DNA of 64,000 nt from Neobacillus driksii (GTDB lineage: Bacteria; Bacillota; Bacilli; Bacillales; Cytobacillaceae), in the NCBI RefSeq assembly GCF_013409995.1, contig NZ_JACCBX010000021.1, positions 16,353 through 80,352 on the forward strand, written 5' to 3'. This document shows, piece by piece, positions 51,567 to 59,944 of the stretch. Position 1 is the first letter of the stretch. The number at the start of each line of letters is the position of its first letter. The position numbers and the translations under genes are program-made. A model generated the notes under the pieces. It was not told the DNA's origin. It did not search any database and saw only the letters and a program-made list of their open reading frames with translations.

Positions 51567-53168
51567 TTAAAGTTCCTTATAAGTAAAATAGTCAAAGTCG
51601 GCTGGTTGGCTTGTTCCACTTGTGTCTTGACAATGCATGCCAACAAACGCACCAGTAAATCCGTTCAAACGGACATATTCATCTGATAGCTTATAAGATT
51701 CAAAGTTTACAGGAATATCAGACCAAGTTTCGCCATCAAAGGAATAAGCGAATTGATAGGTATGTTCCCTTACCTTTACTTTTAAATGGACATACTCGAC
51801 GGATTCAGGAACGGGAATTTCTTTACCCTGAAGAGGCTGTGAAAAAGTAAAATTATCGGCACTCATGATATCGATCATACGACCCTTTTCTTCATTCCAG
51901 GTAATTTGAACAGTTGTCCAATTCTCGGTATTGTAATAGCAAACCAAACCTGCAGCTTGTTGATACGTTTTGGGATTAAAAGAAACCGCTGTGCCCGCGT
52001 CAAAATGGAATGACTGCCAACGTCGTGCAACCAAAGCCTGAGTAAAGCAAGACGTTAGTGACTCTTTTCCATAAAGGCGTAAATTTCCCGGATTGTCTGT
52101 TAAGGACATAATATCTTCCGTTAACGGAATCCGTAACGTCTGGTAATGGTGGTTCAAAGTTAGACTATCAAAATGGTCAATTTCTTCATAATCTCGCTCC
52201 CATTTCACTTCTTCCATCTTCGGTGCTTCTACTTCGACAGATCCTTGTTTTCCGCCGACAACATATGGCCATCCGTCTTTCCATTCAAGTTTTTGAATCG
52301 CAGTTTCTCTTCCTAGTGGACAAAAACCACGATAACCAAGCACTGGTTTATCCTCATGAGATAATGGTCTGCCTGTTAGGTGTGCCAAATACCATTCATC
52401 CGTATGAGTGTGTACGATCGAAGCATGTCCGCATTTTTGCAACGGATTTCGCGGGTCATGCCAGGAAGTTAGGAAAGGATGATCTGGATGCAGCCCATAT
52501 GGTCCGTCGATATTTTTGGACCTCGCCAGAGTTGCAGTATGTTCATAGCGTGTTCCACCCTCTGCTGTCAACAGATAGTAATAACCTTCAATAAAATATA
52601 AATGTGGTCCCTCGGTCAGCCTTATATCTGTTCCCTCAAAGATGACCTTCGGTTTGCCAATTAAGCGCTTTTCCTCATGGGAGTATTCCTGTAAGACAAT
52701 TCCCCCAAAGGAATGTTTATACGTTCTTTGATCCCATAACATATTGATAATATATTTTTTTCCGTCCACATCATGGAACAAAGAAGGATCAAATCCTGAA
52801 CTATTTAGATAAATCGGCTCACTCCACTCACCATCAATGGTTTCGCAAGTGGTTAAGTAATTGTGGGAATCCTTCCACGCACCGGAATGCATTTTTACAT
52901 CTGAATAGATCAACCAGAATTGACCGTCAGCATAAGTTAGGCATGGTGCCCATACACCGCCGGAATTGGGATTCCCTTTCATATCGATAAGGGAAACTCT
53001 ATTTAACGGGCGTGATACAAGATGCCAGTTTACTAGATCCTTAGAATGATGGATTTGGACTCCAGGAAACCACTCAAACGTAGATACCGCAATATAGTAA
53101 TCATCTCCAACCCTGCAAATGCTAGGGTCTGGATTAAAACCTTTCAATACTGGATTTTGAATTTTCAT
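51567..53168 (-). CDS. xynB: XynB, GH43 beta-xylosidase
   Basis: It releases xylose from the non-reducing end of xylo-oligosaccharides inside the cell. The 533-aa protein has the five-bladed propeller domain (about 1-310) with catalytic base Asp14 (GFNPDPSICRVGDDYY), pKa modulator Asp127 (SGFDPSLFHD) and acid Glu186 (RLTEGPHLY), and a C-terminal beta-sandwich (about 330-533). Residues and length resemble Geobacillus XynB3. It starts 7 bp after xynP ends, under the XylR operator upstream of xynP. Confidence 0.95.
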   Translation of the reverse strand: MKIQNPVLKGFNPDPSICRVGDDYYIAVSTFEWFPGVQIHHSKDLVNWHLVSRPLNRVSLIDMKGNPNSGGVWAPCLTYADGQFWLIYSDVKMHSGAWKDSHNYLTTCETIDGEWSEPIYLNSSGFDPSLFHDVDGKKYIINMLWDQRTYKHSFGGIVLQEYSHEEKRLIGKPKVIFEGTDIRLTEGPHLYFIEGYYYLLTAEGGTRYEHTATLARSKNIDGPYGLHPDHPFLTSWHDPRNPLQKCGHASIVHTHTDEWYLAHLTGRPLSHEDKPVLGYRGFCPLGRETAIQKLEWKDGWPYVVGGKQGSVEVEAPKMEEVKWERDYEEIDHFDSLTLNHHYQTLRIPLTEDIMSLTDNPGNLRLYGKESLTSCFTQALVARRWQSFHFDAGTAVSFNPKTYQQAAGLVCYYNTENWTTVQITWNEEKGRMIDIMSADNFTFSQPLQGKEIPVPESVEYVHLKVKVREHTYQFAYSFDGETWSDIPVNFESYKLSDEYVRLNGFTGAFVGMHCQDTSGTSQPADFDYFTYKEL

Positions 53169-53175
53169 TTGTTCA

Positions 53176-54558
53176 TCATCCTCTCGTTTTTAATTCAGCA
53201 AGAATTCGTTTATGTTCCTTTTCATCTAAGTTATAGAAGAAAATCGCTGCAAGCTCGATGATAACGAATACGACTGGAATGGCAGTCATTGTTAACAAAA
53301 TACCGTTTAATGCCTCTGGTGTTTGTGCTTGGTTCGCCACATAACCAAAGTTTGCTAAAATTAGACCTGGTACAATACCACCAATGGCCATACCAAACTT
53401 GAAGAAGAATCCAACTAATGCATAGATGACACCGCTCGCACGTTTGCCAGTCTTATATTCGCCATAATCGATTGTTTCAGGAATTAATGCCCATGTAAAT
53501 GCACCTGCAGTGATCGTACCAAGTGCCGCGATTAAACGCCCTGCAAATACTAGTGGTACCATGGATGCCGGAACCAAGAAAAGAGCCAATAATCCGATTG
53601 CCTTTAAAGATAAAGCGGTAAATAATAGTTTTTTCTTACCCATCCATTTATACATCATTGGCATTAATGGCATAAGAATGAGGGCAGGAAGCGTTCCCAT
53701 TAAACCATACCATTTTACTAACTCCGGTCTTGCAACGTTATAAGTGACATAATAAATACCCACAGAGTTAACGATGGAGTTTACACCAAAGTTCAGAATA
53801 AAGAAAAAGCATACGATTAAAAGTGGACGATTGGTTCTTAATTGAACCCAGATATCTTTAAAATTGATCTGAGCCTCTTTTGAATGATTAAGCGGAACGC
53901 GTTCTTTTGTGTTATAGAAGCTGTACAACAATAACAGTGCTCCCATAATTCCCATGATTGTCATGGTGATTTGCCAACCAGAGCCTGTCTCACCAGTCAT
54001 ATTGGTGAAGATACCAGCTAAAAGTGGTACACCAAAGGAAACGATTAAGCCACCCATGTTTCCGAACAGCATCCGGACGGAAGTCAGGCTGACAACTTCT
54101 TTGTTATCTTGGGTAATGGCCGAAGTTAGGGCAGCATAAGGGATGTTAATCACTGAATACGTAATGGATAATAAAATATATGTAGCATAGGCATACACGA
54201 GTTTCATCGGATCAGAAAATCCTGGCGTGGTGAAACACAGAATCGCAACCCCTGCAAACGGAAAGGCACCGTATAAAAGATAGGGACGAAATCTTCCGTA
54301 TTTTGTATTGGTTTTATCAATAACCGCTCCGATAAATGGATCGAGAACAGCATCAATCAATCGGACAACTAGGAACATCAATCCAGCTGCTGCAGCGGTA
54401 ATTCCAAAAACATCCGTATAGAAAAATAATAGATAACTACTTACTGTTTGATAAATGAAGTTACAGGCTAAATCCCCAGTAGCATAGCCAACCTTTTCCT
54501 TCATTTTAATTTTCTCTGGTGCTACTACGGTGATCTTTTGAGCAAGACTTGTACTCAT
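53176..54558 (-). CDS. xynP: XynP, GPH-family xyloside:cation symporter
   Basis: A 460-aa transporter of the glycoside-pentoside-hexuronide:cation symporter family with 12 helices. The family N-terminal sequence EKVGYATGDLACNFIYQTVS and the motif RLIDAVLDPFIGAVIDKT with FGRFRPYLL-type KYGRFRPYLLYG are present. It probably imports xylobiose or other short xylosides for XynB, as in the B. subtilis xynPB operon. It is the first gene of the xynP-xynB-GH5 unit and has GAGGGG seven bases upstream of its ATG. Confidence 0.92.
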   Translation of the reverse strand: MSTSLAQKITVVAPEKIKMKEKVGYATGDLACNFIYQTVSSYLLFFYTDVFGITAAAAGLMFLVVRLIDAVLDPFIGAVIDKTNTKYGRFRPYLLYGAFPFAGVAILCFTTPGFSDPMKLVYAYATYILLSITYSVINIPYAALTSAITQDNKEVVSLTSVRMLFGNMGGLIVSFGVPLLAGIFTNMTGETGSGWQITMTIMGIMGALLLLYSFYNTKERVPLNHSKEAQINFKDIWVQLRTNRPLLIVCFFFILNFGVNSIVNSVGIYYVTYNVARPELVKWYGLMGTLPALILMPLMPMMYKWMGKKKLLFTALSLKAIGLLALFLVPASMVPLVFAGRLIAALGTITAGAFTWALIPETIDYGEYKTGKRASGVIYALVGFFFKFGMAIGGIVPGLILANFGYVANQAQTPEALNGILLTMTAIPVVFVIIELAAIFFYNLDEKEHKRILAELKTRG

Positions 54559-54589
54559 TTTGATTCCCCTCTACATTTTAATTGGCACT

Positions 54590-54620
54590 CACTTAGTTTG
54601 TACGTTGTATAAACTAAGTG
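54590..54620. promoter_or_regulatory. XylR operator at xynP
   Basis: A perfect 10-bp inverted repeat, CACTTAGTTT and AAACTAAGTG, separated by 11 bp (GTACGTTGTAT). Spacing and half-sites match the xylA operator, so xynP-xynB-GH5 and xylAB should respond to the same repressor. A promoter is less clear; TAAAAT (about 54576-54581 on the minus strand) is a candidate -10 with a poor -35 inside the operator. Confidence 0.87.
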
Positions 54621-54665
54621 GGTATCATAATCCTATTCTTTATTGCCATATCGGATAATTAGATT

Positions 54666-55505
54666 TTACACTCGGTTAAAATCATCAGGATCTGCAAACA
54701 TTCGTTGATTTGTGTTGAGATTGTTTATTTTGTCCATATCCTCTTGTGAAAGCTCAAAATCGAATACTTCTGCGTTCTCTGCAATCCGGTGCGGTTTAAC
54801 AGACTTTGGAATCGTGACTACCCCATTTTGAATATCCCAGCGGATGATAATTTGTGCGGTTGACTTCTTGTACTTCTCAGCAATCTCCACTAGAACCGGC
54901 TCTTCAAAAAGACCACCCTGCATTAATGGAGACCATGCTTCAAGCTGAATCCCATGTTTTTTACAAAAAGCATGCAACTCGCTTTGATTAAATCGCGGAT
55001 GATATTCTACTTGATTGACCAATGGAATAACTTCGCAGTTGGCTATAATATCCTCGAGATGATGAATTTTGAAGTTACTTACACCAATAGCGCGAACACG
55101 TCCATCCTTATAAAGCTGCTCGAGTGCTTTCCATGTTTCAATATACTTTCCTTGAGATGGCAGGGGCCAATGAATCAAATAAAGGTCTAAATAATCTAAA
55201 CCCAACTTCTTTAAGCTTACATCAAAAGCTGCTAACGTTTCTTCATAGCCATGATCGGCATTCCAAACCTTAGTGGTAACAAATAATTCTTCGCGCGGCA
55301 CATTTGATTCTGCTATCGCTTTACCCACACCTTCTTCATTGGCGTAAATGGCAGCAGTATCAATGCTTCGATACCCTACCTCAAGGGCAGCCTTTACCGA
55401 ACTGACAACTTCTTCCCCGTCTTGTACTTTAAAGACCCCTAAGCCAACCCATGGCATTTTCACACCATTATGTAAGGTTGTTGTACTTTGTAATTCTTTT
55501 ACCAT
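54666..55505 (-). CDS. aldo/keto reductase (YvgN/YtbE-like)
   Basis: A 279-aa NADPH-dependent aldehyde reductase of the AKR5 group. Catalytic residues are Asp49 and Tyr54 (RSIDTAAIYANEEGVG), Lys79 (FVTTKVWNAD) and His112 (LIHWPLP); the NADP site has TIPKSVKPHRIAEN. The ATG at 55505 (MVKELQSTTTL) has GGAG eight bases upstream; the open frame continues 36 codons further without support. B. subtilis relatives reduce glyoxal and methylglyoxal. Lying after the aldolase gene, it could reduce glycolaldehyde from the xylonate branch, which is an inference. Confidence 0.9.
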   Translation of the reverse strand: MVKELQSTTTLHNGVKMPWVGLGVFKVQDGEEVVSSVKAALEVGYRSIDTAAIYANEEGVGKAIAESNVPREELFVTTKVWNADHGYEETLAAFDVSLKKLGLDYLDLYLIHWPLPSQGKYIETWKALEQLYKDGRVRAIGVSNFKIHHLEDIIANCEVIPLVNQVEYHPRFNQSELHAFCKKHGIQLEAWSPLMQGGLFEEPVLVEIAEKYKKSTAQIIIRWDIQNGVVTIPKSVKPHRIAENAEVFDFELSQEDMDKINNLNTNQRMFADPDDFNRV

Positions 55506-55700
55506 CTGCTTCACTCCTTTTACAACTTTTATTTGGCTCTTGGCACCGGTTGAGGAAGGATTCCTACCGGCGCAATATGGATAGATGTCAAATAATTTTA
55601 TATTATAAAACACAGTTTTGTCATCTAGGCCTGCCTGGCTAGATTATATCACCACATTACCAAGAAATTGACTCCATTATTGTATAATTTATGGAATTTT

Positions 55701-56636
55701 TTATGCTAACACACCTTTATAGTCAGGAATGACCTGAACGATTCTCGCATCTAACTCTTTCAATAGCATATTGATAGACTCTGTTAGTTCCTCATTTGGC
55801 TGGATGAGCGGTTTTTGACAATACCCCTCTAATCTGATTCCTCTAAGGACCATCGCTTGTTTCGTAAATGGGATAAAGGTTGGGCCAAAATCGTATAGCT
55901 CCATCATTTTATCAACAATGCTCTGAATATCAGCTGCTTTTTTCAAGTCTTTTTCGTTAAGGGCATTTACCCATGCGGAAAATACTTCTGGATATATATT
56001 AGAAAGGCCACCAATACAGCCATTACCGCCGCTAAGAACATTATGCGCGAAGTTTTCATCAAATCCGGAATAGATAATAAAATCCGGGAATTCGTTCTGC
56101 ACCGTTTGGATTAACTTTCTCGTATGTCCCATTTCGGTAACAGTATCTTTATATCCTTTAATATTTTTATGTTTCCGCAAAAGATTCAGCGTCACTTCAG
56201 GTGACAAATCGTGACCGGTCCTTGCAGGATAATTATATAAGTAAATATCCCCCTTTATCCTTGGAGCCACTTGGTCAAAATAGAGCTCCACACTCTCATC
56301 TGAGAGGTAAAAATAATAAGGGCTAATTATCATGACACCATCGGCACCTGCATCAATTGCATAGTTGGATAGTTGAACCGTATCTTCTACCGTCATGCAC
56401 GCAGTTCCGATATATACTTTGGTCCGATGATTCACATAGCTTACCGCTAAGTCAATCAACGCTTTCTTCTGGGCATCCTCAATATAGGAAAACTCCCCGG
56501 TACTGCCCATAATGACTAAACCGTCTACTCCCCCATTTATTAGGAAATCATAAATATTTTTGTTGGCCTGGTGGTCCAAATTGCCCTCAGAATCAAAAGC
56601 CGTTACCACAGGCGTTAAAAATTGAGCTTTTTTCAA
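55701..56636 (-). CDS. DapA-family aldolase, probable 2-keto-3-deoxy-pentonate aldolase (YagE-like)
   Basis: A class I, Schiff-base TIM-barrel lyase of the DHDPS/NAL family, 311 aa. The carboxylate-binding GSTGEFSYI, the tyrosine of YLYNYPARTG (Tyr136) and the Schiff-base Lys163 in IKGYKDT are visible. The TTG at 56636 (reading MKKAQFLTPVVTAFD) has GAGAGG just upstream; an in-frame GTG at 56669 would add 11 non-conserved residues. Beside an IlvD/Edd dehydratase and an IclR gene it resembles E. coli yagE-yagF, so the likely reaction is splitting 2-keto-3-deoxy-D-xylonate into pyruvate and glycolaldehyde. Confidence 0.85.
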   Translation of the reverse strand: MKKAQFLTPVVTAFDSEGNLDHQANKNIYDFLINGGVDGLVIMGSTGEFSYIEDAQKKALIDLAVSYVNHRTKVYIGTACMTVEDTVQLSNYAIDAGADGVMIISPYYFYLSDESVELYFDQVAPRIKGDIYLYNYPARTGHDLSPEVTLNLLRKHKNIKGYKDTVTEMGHTRKLIQTVQNEFPDFIIYSGFDENFAHNVLSGGNGCIGGLSNIYPEVFSAWVNALNEKDLKKAADIQSIVDKMMELYDFGPTFIPFTKQAMVLRGIRLEGYCQKPLIQPNEELTESINMLLKELDARIVQVIPDYKGVLA

Positions 56637-56740
56637 TAGACCTCTCTCCTTGGAATCTAGCAGGCTCACAATTTACGAGAGCCCGCTGTGAATTTTAATA
56701 TTAGAACAATGTTTCCTTAGTTTGCTAGTAAAAGTACGAG

Positions 56741-58732
56741 TTAATGAGTAACTTTGTACTTTTTATCGTTCGCTAGCGCTTTCATTCCTGCATTCAAAAC
56801 CTCTATGATTCGGTCGGTATCATAGACACTTCCGCGCCAGGTTCCGCCACTAGCGGCTTGAAGTGCAGCCCATAATCGTGTATCATCCGGTAACCCTGGA
56901 TCAGGTTTAAGGTCTGGATGAGTCTCACGTTCTTCTAATTCTCTAACTGCCTCTTCCATCGATAACTGTTGATCCTTTGTTCCGATAAAGTTAACGGAAC
57001 CAACTAATCTATTTCTGTCCACGATGATTTCAATTACATCACCATCACGTAATTTACCAATTGGGCCCCCTGCCAAAGCTTCTGGACCGACATGCCCGAT
57101 ACAAGCACCGGTTGATACACCTGAAAAACGGGCATCTGTAATCAAGGAAACATGTTTTCCATAAGATAAGTGCTTTAAGGCAGAAGTTAATTGATAGGTT
57201 TCTTCCATTCCTGTCCCAAGTGGTCCTCCACCCATGACTACCATGATGTCACCAGCTTCAATTCCACCAGTTTTAATCGCCTTGATTGCTGTTTTCTCAG
57301 ATGTAAAAACTTTTGCCGCGCCAGTATGACGATAAATACCGTCTTCCCCAACCACAGATGGGTCAATGCTAGTTGACTTAATAACAGAACCATCAGGTGC
57401 AAGGTTTCCTTTCGGGAACGTGACCGTCGAGGTTAACCCTCGCTGTTTTGATTGGGTTGGACTCATAATTACTTCATCCGGTTGAATTCCATCATGTTCT
57501 ACCAACAGTTTTCTAAATTTTGCCCGTCGTTCTGAGGTTTCCCACCAATCAAGGTTTGCTCCAAGTGTTTCCCCTGTTACCGTAAGGACATCTTCATGTA
57601 GCAGACCCAGTTTCCTTAGATGAAGCATTACTTCTGGTACTCCTCCGGCTAAGAACGCCCGAACGGTTGGATGGTTATCTGGTCCGTTTGGTAATACATT
57701 TACTAAGCGTGGCACTAACTTATTAATTCTTTCCCAATCATCTACTGTAGGAATTCTGCAGCCGGCAGCATGTGCAACAGCTGGAAGATGTAAGAGCAAA
57801 TTTGTTGATCCACCAAAAGCAGCGTGTAGGACCATGGCATTTTCAATCGCTTTATCCGTAATGATATCCTTCGTTGTAATGCCTTTTTTCTCCATTTCCA
57901 ACGCGGCGCGAGCTGACTGTTTCGCAATCTCTTCCCAAACAGGCTGGCCGGATGGTGATAAAGCAGAATGAGGCAATGCTAATCCTAGTGCTTCCACCAC
58001 TACTTGCGAGGTACCTGCAGTTCCTAAGAACTGACACCCACCCCCGCTAGAGCCACATGCTACACAGCCTAGTCTTGCTGCTTCCTCCAATGTAAGCTCA
58101 TTATTGGAAAATCTAGCACCAATTGTTTGAACCTTGCCTGCATCTTCTCCTTCTGTAGGCGGAAGTGTGGCACCACCTGGAACTAAAACGGTTGGAAGAT
58201 TGTGCATAGATGCCAGGGCAATCATCACCGCCGGCAAACCCTTATCACATGTAGCAACTCCTACAACCGCCCGCCTTGTTGGAATAGAACGAATTAGGCG
58301 CCTCATCACAACAGCTGCGTCATTACGATAAGGAAGGGAATCAAACATCCCCGTTGTCCCTTGAGAGCGGCCATCACACGGATCGCTTACAAAACTTGCA
58401 AATGGGACGCCACCTAGTTTAGTAACTTCTTCAGCAGCTGCTCTCATTTGTAATCCTAGTTCATAATTTCCGGTATGATATCCTAATGCAATCGGAGTGC
58501 CATCGTGATCACGAATGCCTGCCAAAGTTCCAATAATCAGTACTTGTTTACCAAGGAGCTTAGCAGGTTCCCACCCCATTCCAGCATTCTGGGTCATCCC
58601 AAAAATATCGCCGCTAGGCAGTTCTCGCAACATTTCGGGGGTCAGTGGAAGGGAACCATTCGGTCCAGCACCATGAGTCTTTATGCTATAGATGGATTGA
58701 TTTTCTTCTCCAAAAATTAATTGTAATGACAT
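56741..58732 (-). CDS. IlvD/Edd-family dehydratase, probable D-xylonate dehydratase (YagF/YjhG-like)
   Basis: A 663-aa iron-sulfur dehydratase. Conserved parts include TLAGIRDHDGTPIALGYHTGN, SDPCDGRSQGTTGMFDSLPY, ATCDKGLPAVMIAL with the cluster cysteine, CVACGSSGGGCQFLGTAGTS, HAAFGGSTNLLLHLPA and SLITDARFSGVSTGACIGH. Length and the early GAGPNGSLPLTPEML stretch place it with the YjhG/YagF group rather than with IlvD of branched-chain synthesis. Predicted reaction: D-xylonate to 2-keto-3-deoxy-D-xylonate. It is divergent from an IclR regulator and shares operator-like palindromes with it. Confidence 0.88.
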   Translation of the reverse strand: MSLQLIFGEENQSIYSIKTHGAGPNGSLPLTPEMLRELPSGDIFGMTQNAGMGWEPAKLLGKQVLIIGTLAGIRDHDGTPIALGYHTGNYELGLQMRAAAEEVTKLGGVPFASFVSDPCDGRSQGTTGMFDSLPYRNDAAVVMRRLIRSIPTRRAVVGVATCDKGLPAVMIALASMHNLPTVLVPGGATLPPTEGEDAGKVQTIGARFSNNELTLEEAARLGCVACGSSGGGCQFLGTAGTSQVVVEALGLALPHSALSPSGQPVWEEIAKQSARAALEMEKKGITTKDIITDKAIENAMVLHAAFGGSTNLLLHLPAVAHAAGCRIPTVDDWERINKLVPRLVNVLPNGPDNHPTVRAFLAGGVPEVMLHLRKLGLLHEDVLTVTGETLGANLDWWETSERRAKFRKLLVEHDGIQPDEVIMSPTQSKQRGLTSTVTFPKGNLAPDGSVIKSTSIDPSVVGEDGIYRHTGAAKVFTSEKTAIKAIKTGGIEAGDIMVVMGGGPLGTGMEETYQLTSALKHLSYGKHVSLITDARFSGVSTGACIGHVGPEALAGGPIGKLRDGDVIEIIVDRNRLVGSVNFIGTKDQQLSMEEAVRELEERETHPDLKPDPGLPDDTRLWAALQAASGGTWRGSVYDTDRIIEVLNAGMKALANDKKYKVTH

Positions 58733-58778
58733 CGTAACCTCCTATGTAATAACAATATGCAGCTTTTTATGTTATTTT

Positions 58779-58795
58779 GTTTTATAATATAAAAC
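58779..58795. promoter_or_regulatory. putative IclR-regulator operator, copy 1
   Basis: GTTTTATAATATAAAAC is a perfect palindrome around a single central A (8-bp arms). It lies 47 bp upstream of the dehydratase start. An almost identical copy lies upstream of the regulator gene at 58943-58959. Confidence 0.7.
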
Positions 58796-58942
58796 CATGT
58801 TCTATTATATTGTTTCGAGTTGATTATAGCATACCTATTTCATTGTAGGAAGGGAAAATGTGCCTATTACGTTACAAAGCAGTTTTTTTGACTATTTTGA
58901 TTTACATATGTTTATATCTATTGTTTGTTATAATAAGATATA

Positions 58943-58959
58943 ATTTTATAATATAAAAC
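58943..58959. promoter_or_regulatory. putative IclR-regulator operator, copy 2
   Basis: ATTTTATAATATAAAAC repeats the copy-1 palindrome except for its first base and sits 17 bp before the iclR-type ATG. A TATAAT (58929-58934) lies just upstream of it, so binding would hinder transcription of the regulator itself. Confidence 0.7.
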
Positions 58960-58975
58960 AAAAAAGGAGTCATTT

Positions 58976-59737
58976 ATGCCAATTATTCAGTCTGTTGAAC
59001 GGGCTCTGAAGATTCTAGATTTATTCGATGAGCATAAGTCAGAGCTTAAAATTACTGAAATTAGTGAGATGATGGGGCTTCATAAAAGTACGGTTCACTC
59101 ACTATTAAAAACACTTCAGGTACATTCCTACATTGATCAAAACCCGGAAGATGGAAAATACAGATTAGGACTAAAACTAGCAGAACGAGGGAATTTAGTC
59201 ATCAACAATATGGATATACGAAGAACTGCAAGGAAGTACCTGCTCGATCTCTCTGCCAAAACAGGGCAAACCGTCCATTTGGGGATATTAGATGGCCGGG
59301 AAGGTGTCTATATCGATAAAGTAGAAGGGGAACAATCCATTATTCGGTATTCTCGTATTGGTCGAAGACTTCCCCTCCACTCTACTGCAATTGGAAAAGT
59401 CCTTTTAGCCTATCAACCACTTAATGAAATTGAGCTTTTATTAAAGGATTATGAATTTCAGTACCAAACCAACAGCACCATTATGAATGAGGACATTTTT
59501 CGAAAGGAAATTGGAAAGGTTAAGCAACAGGGATTTGCAGTAGATGACCAGGAAAATGAACAAGGTGTTCGGTGTGCAGCTGTACCCATTTTCAATGGAA
59601 AGGGTCATGTATTAGCAGCAATCAGTATTTCCACCTTAATTTCCCGTGTAAATGATGAGGAAATGAATAACTTTGTTCATCTCCTCAAAACATCTTGTAA
59701 CGAACTTTCGGAACAAATGAGATATGTAAATGAATAA
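58976..59737 (+). CDS. IclR-family transcriptional regulator (XynR/YagI-like role)
   Basis: A 253-aa regulator. The N-terminal winged helix (about 1-70) contains ALKILDLFDEHKSELKITEI and MMGLHKSTVHSLLKTLQVHS. The effector domain (about 75-250) has VYIDKVEGEQSIIRYSRIGR, PLHSTAIGKVLLAYQP and QGVRCAAVPIFNGKGHVLAA. In E. coli an IclR-type protein (XynR, YagI) controls yagEF in response to xylonate; here an IclR gene is divergent from the equivalent pair. AAAGGAG precedes the ATG by six bases. Confidence 0.9.
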   Translation: MPIIQSVERALKILDLFDEHKSELKITEISEMMGLHKSTVHSLLKTLQVHSYIDQNPEDGKYRLGLKLAERGNLVINNMDIRRTARKYLLDLSAKTGQTVHLGILDGREGVYIDKVEGEQSIIRYSRIGRRLPLHSTAIGKVLLAYQPLNEIELLLKDYEFQYQTNSTIMNEDIFRKEIGKVKQQGFAVDDQENEQGVRCAAVPIFNGKGHVLAAISISTLISRVNDEEMNNFVHLLKTSCNELSEQMRYVNE

Positions 59738-59762
59738 TTTATCTTATTGAATACCAAAAAAC

Positions 59763-59800
59763 GCAAGTGGAGAACCCTTTATCTTCACTTGCTTTTTTGT
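59763..59800 (+). terminator. intrinsic terminator after the iclR-type gene
   Basis: GCAAGTG and AGA pair with TCT and CACTTGC across one mismatch, followed by TTTTTTG. Confidence 0.8.
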
Positions 59801-59944
59801 TTTTTATTGTTAACTGAAGGAGGCTGTAGCATAATTCAATTTCCTAACGCTATTTAAAAAAGTTAGTTGTTTGGATATACAAAGTTACTATACATCAGTT
59901 ATAATAAATTTGTAAATCACTATACTATTCGATGGGGAGATATT

